Positions 7,836-13,265 of a DNA stretch of 13,900 nucleotides are shown here, one piece after another. Source of the DNA: an uncultured Bacillota bacterium (lineage in GTDB: Bacteria; Bacillota; JAAYKD01). The DNA is taken from positions 1 to 13,900 of the forward strand of contig CALCNS010000216.1 in the NCBI GenBank assembly GCA_937897315.1. Direction: 5' to 3'. A program made the translations under genes and the position numbers. Below the pieces are notes generated by a model. It was not told where the DNA came from. It saw only the letters and a program-made list of their open reading frames with translations, and searched no databases. Positions within the stretch are counted from its first letter, which is position 1. Every line of letters starts with the position of its first letter.

Positions 7836-7849
7836 GGAGGAGAAGCACC

Positions 7850-8215
7850 ATGAAAATCAGCGCTTCCGGGCAAGATTATTTAGAAGCTTTGCTAGAGCTT
7901 TCAGAAGAAGGGGGCTCTGTTCGCTCGGTCGATGTGGCCAAACGCATAGGGGTTTCTCGAGCTAGCGTTAACAAAGCGATGAACGTTCTCAAAGAGAGCG
8001 GTTTAGTGGAACAGGAAAGATATGCTGAGATTACACTTACCGATGAAGGAATCCGCACTGCGAAAGCAGTCTACAAACGTCATGCCATATTGAAGCGGTT
8101 TTTGACCGATGTTTTAGGGGTCAGCGAAGCAAATGCAGAAAACGATGCCTGCCGTATGGAACATGTCATCAGTATAGAGACGTTAGAGAAACTTCAAAGA
8201 TTTTTAAATCAATAA
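7850..8215 (+). CDS. DtxR/MntR-family metal-dependent transcriptional regulator
   Basis: A 121-aa cytoplasmic repressor with an N-terminal winged helix (about residues 5-65; recognition region around VSRASVNKAMNVLKESG) and a metal-binding dimerisation helix region. It lacks the C-terminal SH3-like domain of DtxR/IdeR, so it has MntR-like length. Metal ligands can be placed by comparison: D9 and E12 (MntR Asp8, Glu11), H78, and the DACRMEH segment giving C101, E104 and H105. Thus position 9 is Asp as in MntR, while 101 is Cys as in DtxR/IdeR rather than MntR Glu99. Whether the metal is Fe(II) or Mn(II) cannot be decided. An excellent ribosome binding site (AAGGAGGAG) precedes the ATG. Its place directly after the iron-rich hydrogenase genes suggests iron-linked control of that operon, which is inference. 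Confidence 0.88.
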   Translation: MKISASGQDYLEALLELSEEGGSVRSVDVAKRIGVSRASVNKAMNVLKESGLVEQERYAEITLTDEGIRTAKAVYKRHAILKRFLTDVLGVSEANAENDACRMEHVISIETLEKLQRFLNQ

Positions 8216-8257
8216 GCAAACAACCGGTGCAGAAAATGCACCGGTTGCTTGCTTATT
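8211..8257. terminator. Bidirectional terminator between convergent genes
   Basis: A 20-bp stem with one mismatch covers the whole gap between convergent genes: AATAAGCAA (8211-8219) pairs with TTGCTTATT (8249-8257), and CAACCGGTGCA (8221-8231) with TGCACCGGTTG (8237-8247), around a GAAAA loop. Both stop codons lie inside the outer stem. The flanks are T-rich on both strands but have no long uninterrupted U-run. Confidence 0.8.
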
Positions 8258-9995
8258 GACATAAATTGTGAAGCCACTGACTTTGATAGGTTTGATTTGG
8301 CCATGTTTCTTGATTCATAGGCCTTCCTCGCAAATCTAACATAATGCCTGAAATTCCACCTTGAACAGTAACCTTAGTTTGTTCTGCAGGCCATTTGGCT
8401 CCGTTGTGAAGCGAGATGGTTATCGAAGCCGTTTCGTTTGATTGTAAAGGGATTGATAGGAGTTCCCCCCAATTACCGGTTTGCTTTAAGAGACGACCCG
8501 TGCTTGTTTTTCCTTCAATCGTTATAGCAGGTTGACCTAGTGAACCGAAACCAAGGGGCACCAACGAGGTGCCAAGGGGTATTAGGCAGTCGCGTTCGAG
8601 AATTTCTAAGGCACCGGCTTCGTCTGCATGAGAAAAGGCACCTAAGTGTGGCAGCATAAAGATGGAGTCTACCATGAGTTCGGTAATACCAACGGGTTGA
8701 AAGGCATCAAGGAGCATGGCGGCTGCTTGTCCACGATGTGGCGCGTTCGATAAAACGCCACCCGACCCGATAATCATGTCGAAATCGTCGATGTGGATTT
8801 CCTTTTCGGTTTCAGCAAGTGAGCTAGAGAACAAACCTTTGGGCTTCTGTATTTTCGCAATGGCTTTATGATCCAAAAAAGACAACCTCAATGCTTCTCG
8901 TCCAGCTGCTTGTTCCATGTATAGTTCATGTAAAGTCGCAGGTATCGAAGTAGGATAAATCAATTTATTACCGATACGCTCTTGCAAATCATCATTGGTC
9001 AGCTGGTGATTGGGAATCCAACAGGCGATGGAATCGAGTCCGGCACTGGAAGCAACGTTTCCAATGCTGTAACTCATGCCATAGTTGGCACTTACGGTGC
9101 GTACATATTGCCCTTTCACCACGGAGAACACGTCGGTGGTTGCGCCACCGATATCGACACATAGAATACTCTTTTTTGTTTTTGTCGCATAAAGGCAAAG
9201 GATGTCACCCACCGCAGTGGGAGTTGGCAATAAGTCCATAGCGGTCATGTCTTTTAAACGGCTATAACCCGGTGCATGGGACATGACATGCTCAATAAAA
9301 AGCTCATGAATCGCTTCCCTCGTTGGAGTAAGATTTTCTTCCTGAAAGGAAGGCCGTAAATTATCTACAATTTTGAGAGAGAATTGATCTCCCAGAAGGT
9401 CTTCGACTAAATCTACTGCTTTTGAGGTTCCGGCATAAATAATGGGAAGAGTATATTGATAACCAAATTTTGGTTTTGGATGAGCAGAGCGAATGAAATC
9501 ACACATTTCAATCATAAAGGAACCGGGCTCTGCGCCGTCGACACCTCCGGAAAGCAAAATCATGTCTGGACGTAAGGTCCGAAGGCGCTCCATGCGTTGG
9601 AAAAGTGTTCGACCATCATCGGCAGCAAATACATCAAGCAAAACAGCTCCTCCGCCCAAAGCTGCTCTTTGCGCACTCTCTGCAGAAATACGACCAACAT
9701 GACCGCAAACAACCATTTGTAAACCACCTCCGGCAGAGCTGGTAGAAAGGTAGGGAATATCGTTCAGCACTTTTCCTTGATTTGTTTCCTGAAGTAGTGA
9801 TTGATTGCAGCGTTGTTCCACCATCTCAATGGATCGAATGACACCTACCATGACATCGGCATCGGGTGCTTCCACGGTAGTCGCAGCTTCCCCTCGTGCG
9901 ATAAGTTGCCATTGTTGATGTTGCTTTTCAAAATACAACGCCTTGGTCGTGGTGCTTCCTACATCTGTGATTACAATCCGTTCCCATGAAATCAT
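8253..9995 (-). CDS. MutL/GlmL-type ASKHA ATPase (glutamate mutase L family, long form)
   Basis: This 580-aa protein belongs to the MutL/GlmL family (unrelated to mismatch-repair MutL), actin/Hsp70-like ATPases first seen encoded between the two glutamate mutase subunits and thought to protect or reactivate B12 enzymes. Visible motifs are phosphate-1 DVGSTTTK (residues 11-18), phosphate-2 DIGGATTDV (about 280-288) and an adenosine-site GSGGVLSNA (about 409-417). The usual GlmL is nearer 460 residues; here about 100 extra C-terminal residues look beta-rich (TSTGRLLKQTG, ASITISLHNGAKW, VTVQGGISGIMLDLRG). The start at 9995 has GAGGT six bases upstream and overlaps the previous stop as ATGA. It is the last gene of a three-gene operon. 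No mutase subunit gene is present, so the partner protein is unknown. Confidence 0.85.
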   Translation of the reverse strand: MISWERIVITDVGSTTTKALYFEKQHQQWQLIARGEAATTVEAPDADVMVGVIRSIEMVEQRCNQSLLQETNQGKVLNDIPYLSTSSAGGGLQMVVCGHVGRISAESAQRAALGGGAVLLDVFAADDGRTLFQRMERLRTLRPDMILLSGGVDGAEPGSFMIEMCDFIRSAHPKPKFGYQYTLPIIYAGTSKAVDLVEDLLGDQFSLKIVDNLRPSFQEENLTPTREAIHELFIEHVMSHAPGYSRLKDMTAMDLLPTPTAVGDILCLYATKTKKSILCVDIGGATTDVFSVVKGQYVRTVSANYGMSYSIGNVASSAGLDSIACWIPNHQLTNDDLQERIGNKLIYPTSIPATLHELYMEQAAGREALRLSFLDHKAIAKIQKPKGLFSSSLAETEKEIHIDDFDMIIGSGGVLSNAPHRGQAAAMLLDAFQPVGITELMVDSIFMLPHLGAFSHADEAGALEILERDCLIPLGTSLVPLGFGSLGQPAITIEGKTSTGRLLKQTGNWGELLSIPLQSNETASITISLHNGAKWPAEQTKVTVQGGISGIMLDLRGRPMNQETWPNQTYQSQWLHNLCQ

Positions 9996-10798
9996 GATTG
10001 CACCTCATTTCCAGTCTTCTGAGTTTGATCCCAAAAGGCCTGATGATCCCCATAGAAGGCAAGATTTCCTAAAAATGCATCTTCGCTTTTTTTAAATTTT
10101 AAGAAGCTGAACATTCCCTTTTTATTTTGTCCACACTGCAATACGTTTTCTTCCTGTAAAGTTTGCCAGAGAGATGCTGCTAATGATTGAAAGGCTTGTA
10201 ATGCGGTTTCGGTATATTCGCGCTGAGACATCCACTGTTTGGCAATTTCCATCATTTCACTCTCGATGGAGTGAGTGCTTTCGTGCCAAAACGGCCATTG
10301 CTTTAGTAATCGCGTCCAGTGCATCAGGGGCATTCTCAGTGGTTCGTTATTTGCATAAGTGTGACCTAACGCATATAAAATCTCAATTCCTTTATTATAA
10401 GCCAGAACATGCCCTTTTTCGTCCAATGTTTTCATGAATTGCAGGAAAGAAGATTCGCGCAGAGCAGAAATGAGTTTAACTTCCTGTCGTAACCCGGGAG
10501 CCTGTAAGTGCATCATTGAAGAGTTCTCTCCAAAGGGTACAAAAACACACAACCATGGTTGATTGGGTTTTTGGGCATCTTTGAAAGTTAAATGACTGTC
10601 ACAATAGGACTCTTCTAAACCGAATGCACGGCAATGTTGCAGCCATAAAGGCCACAAATGCATGTGGATTCCAGCAAAAGCCACTAATCCGCTAAACAGA
10701 GCCGTATCTTGACAAGAAATATCCTTGCGCACTTTCTCTAGAGCAGGTGCCCAGCATTTTGCTAAGGAGATGCCCTGTTCGCTTAAGTATTTGGTCAA
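9992..10798 (-). CDS. Uncharacterised 268-aa protein of the MutL operon
   Basis: I do not recognise this family. The protein has no signal peptide and no clear membrane segment, is rich in Trp, His and Met, and is probably helical. The C-terminal half holds an SFLKFKKSEDAF segment. I place the start at TTG 10798, not at the in-frame ATG 10825: the TTG overlaps the upstream gene's TGA as TTGA and has a strong GGAGGT eight bases upstream, whereas ATG 10825 would lie 28 bases inside the upstream gene without a good site. The 3' end overlaps the MutL-type gene by ATGA. Unbroken coupling on both sides suggests the three proteins are made in fixed proportion, perhaps as a complex. The longer alternative would be 277 aa. 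Confidence 0.75.
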   Translation of the reverse strand: MTKYLSEQGISLAKCWAPALEKVRKDISCQDTALFSGLVAFAGIHMHLWPLWLQHCRAFGLEESYCDSHLTFKDAQKPNQPWLCVFVPFGENSSMMHLQAPGLRQEVKLISALRESSFLQFMKTLDEKGHVLAYNKGIEILYALGHTYANNEPLRMPLMHWTRLLKQWPFWHESTHSIESEMMEIAKQWMSQREYTETALQAFQSLAASLWQTLQEENVLQCGQNKKGMFSFLKFKKSEDAFLGNLAFYGDHQAFWDQTQKTGNEVQS

Positions 10799-12102
10799 GA
10801 AACAGCACCTCCAATCTTCTGGCAATTTTGGACTGGTATCTGTATAGAACTTCCGTCCTCCAATTGAATGTGTACTAAGGCAGCCATCGTTCCGGCTTCG
10901 GTAGCTTGAAGTTCAGAGCGAAGCTGAACCACTCGGCCAATTGCTCCAAAGTGTGGTTCGCGAATGAGTTGAACAAAATCGTTGACATGTAGATTTCTAT
11001 CGGTGTTGACCGGTTCCAGCTGTTGTGGTTCATCTTCTTCCAAAGCAATAAGAATTTCGGGGCGTACGACACCAGCGCGTAACTGAGTACTCCCATCTAT
11101 GGAAGCGCTCATGCCATGGTGTGAGGCTAATTCTTGATAAAGAGCGTTGGACATCGCACAGCCAAATCCTTGCATGAGAATAATGGTAAATGGAAGGTCC
11201 ATTCGGGAACCCATTACGGTTAAAATATCTTCACGGCTATACTCTTTGAGCACATGGGGCTTAATTGTTCCTAAAATCAAGCCCTTTATGCCTGCTTTCT
11301 CTACCGCCCGCAATGCTTCCAGCGTGATACCACCTCTGGCTATGAGAATCTTTCCTTTCATATCGGCGGGGAGATCGAAGGTGTCAAGATCCTCAGACTT
11401 GGAGGAAACTGCCTCTAGAATACCAATTTGCTCACCACCATACCCTATGACACCCGGATAACGATAACCATACCCTTGAATTACTAAGGTGGAGGAGTCG
11501 GGTTGGTCTACCACAGTACCGTTCAGATGGGCATACAGCTCTGTCACTTGGTAAAGCGGAGCTAAAATGATATAACCGCCATTGACCGAAATCTCGCGAA
11601 TTCGACCCACGGCAGGAGCTAGTATCGGTGGTTTAGAGGTAACTAAAACACGACCTTTATCCACTACAGTACCTTGCTTTATCGTGGTTCCAGCGGCAAA
11701 AGCCAGCTTTGATAAACCAAAATCCTCTGCTCTCAGCCATATCGGTTCTTTCGGTCCAGCGGGAAGGGGTTCACGAATGAATACATTGCCTAAGAATTTA
11801 GAGATTAAAGCCACATATCCGGATGTAGGGCTTAGTACGGTCGTTTCAAAAAAGCATTCATCGTTTCTTGCCAGTATATCTCCCTTATCTACCCAATCGT
11901 TTATATCTTGCACGATTTTCCGGTGAATGTATTTCGGAGCGATGCCCAGTTGATCTGCAACATTGCATCGAACCATTTGACCGGGTATATAATCCAGCTT
12001 CCCGACAATCGTGTCTTTTTCTACTTTCTGCCCGGGTTTAACCAGTAATTGACCCTGAGCAATTAAGCGACGGGTAACTGTTAAACGTTGTTTCTTTCCC
12101 AT
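10795..12102 (-). CDS. Uncharacterised 435-aa protein with carrier-like segments and a KOW-like C-terminus
   Basis: The function is unknown; I recall similar proteins encoded beside long MutL-type ATPases in other bacteria, without an assigned role. Visible parts: residues 18-40 resemble one half of a biotinyl/lipoyl-type (barrel-sandwich) carrier fold (VKPGQKVEKDTIVGKLD); repeats of that flavour recur near 66-80 (VDKGDILAR) and 137-170 (GTVVDKGRVLV, APAVGRIREI). The middle, about 245-355, is alpha/beta-like (GKILIARGGITLEALRAVEKAG, then TIILMQGFGCAMS). Residues 371-430 look like a KOW/SH3-type barrel (VNDFVQLIREPHFGAIGRVV, IQLEDGSSIQIPVQN). No lipoylation or biotinylation lysine in a recognisable MKM or DKA context is present. 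AGGGGG lies six bases before ATG 12102. It is the promoter-proximal gene of the operon and may serve as an assembly or scaffold factor, which is a guess. Confidence 0.75.
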   Translation of the reverse strand: MGKKQRLTVTRRLIAQGQLLVKPGQKVEKDTIVGKLDYIPGQMVRCNVADQLGIAPKYIHRKIVQDINDWVDKGDILARNDECFFETTVLSPTSGYVALISKFLGNVFIREPLPAGPKEPIWLRAEDFGLSKLAFAAGTTIKQGTVVDKGRVLVTSKPPILAPAVGRIREISVNGGYIILAPLYQVTELYAHLNGTVVDQPDSSTLVIQGYGYRYPGVIGYGGEQIGILEAVSSKSEDLDTFDLPADMKGKILIARGGITLEALRAVEKAGIKGLILGTIKPHVLKEYSREDILTVMGSRMDLPFTIILMQGFGCAMSNALYQELASHHGMSASIDGSTQLRAGVVRPEILIALEEDEPQQLEPVNTDRNLHVNDFVQLIREPHFGAIGRVVQLRSELQATEAGTMAALVHIQLEDGSSIQIPVQNCQKIGGAVS

Positions 12103-12132
12103 GATGTTCCCCCTATTCGCTATGATTCAACA

Positions 12133-12185
12133 ATGCAAAATCTTAACATAAAATGGCTCAGACCGCAAGGTTTCTATGCAAAATC
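12133..12185 (-). promoter_or_regulatory. 10-bp direct repeats flanking the MutL operon promoter
   Basis: ATGCAAAATC occurs twice on the plus strand, at 12133-12142 and 12176-12185, 43 bases apart (about four helical turns). Read in the operon's direction, one copy covers the end of the -10 box and the start site and the other lies just upstream of the -35 box. This is a plausible paired operator for an unknown regulator. Confidence 0.4.
12140..12168 (-). promoter_or_regulatory. Predicted sigma-A promoter of the MutL operon
   Basis: On the minus strand, TTGCGG (12163-12168) and TAAGAT (12140-12145) are separated by 17 bases, with TGT directly before the -10 box as an extended element. Transcription would begin near 12133, giving a leader of about 30 bases, too short for a cobalamin riboswitch. 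Confidence 0.65.
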
Positions 12186-12211
12186 GACTAGGTTCTTCTC
12201 ATAGGATATGT

Positions 12212-12246
12212 AAAAACCGGAATCGCCATGTTAAGGCAATTCCGGT
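12212..12246 (-). terminator. Rho-independent terminator after the YitT-like gene
   Basis: On the minus strand ACCGGAATTGCC pairs with GGCGATTCCGGT (one T-G wobble) around a 7-base loop, followed by a run of T residues. It lies 25 bases after the YitT-like stop codon and before the MutL operon promoter, so the two units are transcribed separately. Confidence 0.85.
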
Positions 12247-12270
12247 GTTAATAAGCGACTCACAGGTCGG

Positions 12271-12864
12271 TCATGGTAAACTATCGGTTAAAGGTTCGAC
12301 CGTCCATAACAGGGATGCCATGGATTGGTCTTTATGCCAATACAAAGTGGGTATCTTTTGCTCCCATATCATCTCTAATTCACGAAGTGGGGTAAAAAGG
12401 AGTGAGAACAAACTGCTACCATGTGCTTGAAGCGGTTTCAAACGAATGCCAAATAATGCAATGGTTCCGTTAGAAACAAGAATGGTACATAAGGTATAAA
12501 GCAAACGTCTCAGGGGTAAATAGGTCGCTGAAGCCAGAAGAATAAGTGTATCAGTAACGATATACCAAAGGGAAACGGGTATGGATAACCTCTTTTCCAT
12601 GACGAGGGCAAGGGAGGAATCAAAACCGGAAGCGACTCGGTTCTTAATGAGAATGCCTTCTCCGGAACCCAGCAAAATTCCACCTAACAAAGCGGCTAAC
12701 AGAGGAAGACTTGCAAAACTGGGTAGGATGGGAGGGAAGAGTTCGTAAAGGCGAAAGAAAGCAGCAAAACTTACCGCAGCAAATAAGGATTGAATCGCGA
12801 ATTTCCTGCCAAATATCCACATTCCAAGTAGAATTCCCAATAAATCCAGCGCTAATAATGTCAT
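12271..12864 (-). CDS. YitT-like membrane protein, downstream part after an in-frame stop
   Basis: This 197-codon frame encodes a hydrophobic protein with about five membrane segments. The central stretch GGILLGSGEGILIKNRVASGFDSSLAL matches the YitT-family signature (glycine-rich segment followed by a GG/GFD-like turn); the function of that family is unclear. The C-terminus (SLLFTPLRELEMIWEQKIP onward) may be a shortened remnant of the DUF2179 domain common in YitT proteins. The ATG at 12864 has no ribosome binding site and begins inside what should be the second membrane segment. The natural N-terminus lies upstream in the same frame (13026-12886), separated only by a TGA. I read this as the larger piece of a gene broken by one nonsense codon, unless the TGA is read through. 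Confidence 0.7.
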   Translation of the reverse strand: MTLLALDLLGILLGMWIFGRKFAIQSLFAAVSFAAFFRLYELFPPILPSFASLPLLAALLGGILLGSGEGILIKNRVASGFDSSLALVMEKRLSIPVSLWYIVTDTLILLASATYLPLRRLLYTLCTILVSNGTIALFGIRLKPLQAHGSSLFSLLFTPLRELEMIWEQKIPTLYWHKDQSMASLLWTVEPLTDSLP

Positions 12865-12882
12865 AGAAAGAGGAATGTCAGC

Positions 12883-13026
12883 TCACTGGTAAGCGAGGAG
12901 CGCCAACCCGACGCTACCTCCTTCGGCTAAGTTGCTTTGTGCATGTACATTATAAATACCAAATGATGAAATTGCTGCACCCAACAAAGTAAAAAGTACT
13001 TTATTTGAGTGCTTTCGAGTAATCAT
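12883..13026 (-). pseudogene. YitT-like gene, N-terminal part ending at an in-frame TGA
   Basis: This piece encodes the missing N-terminus of the YitT-like protein: a short basic start (MITRKHSNK), one membrane segment (VLFTLLGAAISSFGIYNV) and the YitT-like sequence NLAEGGSVGLALLAYQ, then TGA at 12883-12885. The frame continues without shift into the downstream part after six codons. The start at 13026 has AGAAAGG ten bases upstream; an ATG at 13074 lies within the promoter region and is unlikely. Full YitT proteins are usually about 280 residues; both parts together give about 251 codons. TGG (Trp) or CGA (Arg) would become TGA by a single change. Confidence 0.6.
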
Positions 13027-13056
13027 GTTGTCAAAACCTTTCTGTATAATATGATT

Positions 13057-13066
13057 TCGTATACGA
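13057..13066 (-). promoter_or_regulatory. Perfect 10-bp palindrome at the YitT-like gene's start site
   Basis: TCGTATACGA is a perfect palindrome at or just after the predicted transcription start and ahead of the ribosome binding site. A repressor site is possible, but there is no second copy to support it. Confidence 0.25.
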
Positions 13067-13073
13067 TAATACA

Positions 13074-13102
13074 AGTATATCGGAAACAGACCATATCGTC
13101 AA
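13074..13102 (-). promoter_or_regulatory. Predicted strong sigma-A promoter of the YitT-like gene
   Basis: On the minus strand, TTGACG (13097-13102) and TATACT (13074-13079) are separated by 17 bases, close to the consensus. Transcription would begin near 13067, leaving a leader of about 40 bases with AGAAAGG before the ATG at 13026. A weaker second pair, TTGTAT (13069-13074) and TATTAT (13046-13051), overlaps but would cut into the ribosome binding site. Confidence 0.7.
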
Positions 13103-13117
13103 ACCATCAACCATAGG

Positions 13118-13152
13118 GGAAGTCAGCGGAAGTCAACGGAAGTCAGCGGAAA
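13118..13152. repeat. Three tandem 10-bp repeats (GGAAGTCARC) plus a partial copy
   Basis: GGAAGTCAGC (13118-13127), GGAAGTCAAC (13128-13137) and GGAAGTCAGC (13138-13147) follow one another directly, then GGAAA begins a fourth copy. The 10-base period equals about one helical turn, so every copy presents the same DNA face. The array lies between the divergent YitT-like and deacylase promoters, ending 11 bases before the latter's -35 box, a suitable place for an activator. Confidence 0.85.
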
Positions 13153-13163
13153 CCCTTGGCCAT

Positions 13164-13194
13164 TTGACCCAATTCCGGATTGGACTGTTTAAAT
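13164..13194 (+). promoter_or_regulatory. Predicted promoter of the deacylase gene with internal inverted repeat
   Basis: TTGACC (13164-13169) is a good -35 box; the -10 element is less sure, with TTTAAA (13188-13193) at 18-base spacing the best candidate. CCAAT (13169-13173) and ATTGG (13179-13183) form an inverted repeat around TCCGG inside the spacer, where a bound protein would block RNA polymerase. Confidence 0.45.
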
Positions 13195-13265
13195 CCACTT
13201 TGGCAGAGAATGGCAGGGTTTTATCAGAAAGTTGCAGAATAATGGGGATGAGGAAGGTGAAAAGG

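Noticed and set aside
12103..12133. Cobalamin riboswitch ahead of the MutL operon
   Set aside because: The predicted leader is only about 30 bases, far too short, and no B12-box-like sequence was seen.
12176..12430. Plus-strand 84-codon frame
   Set aside because: It crosses the terminator hairpin and overlaps the YitT-like gene in antisense; no ribosome binding site or recognisable motif.
12840..12890. Selenocysteine decoding of the TGA in the YitT-like gene
   Set aside because: No stable hairpin with a bulged U and a GU-containing loop could be drawn in the 40 bases after the TGA, and no YitT selenoprotein is known to me.
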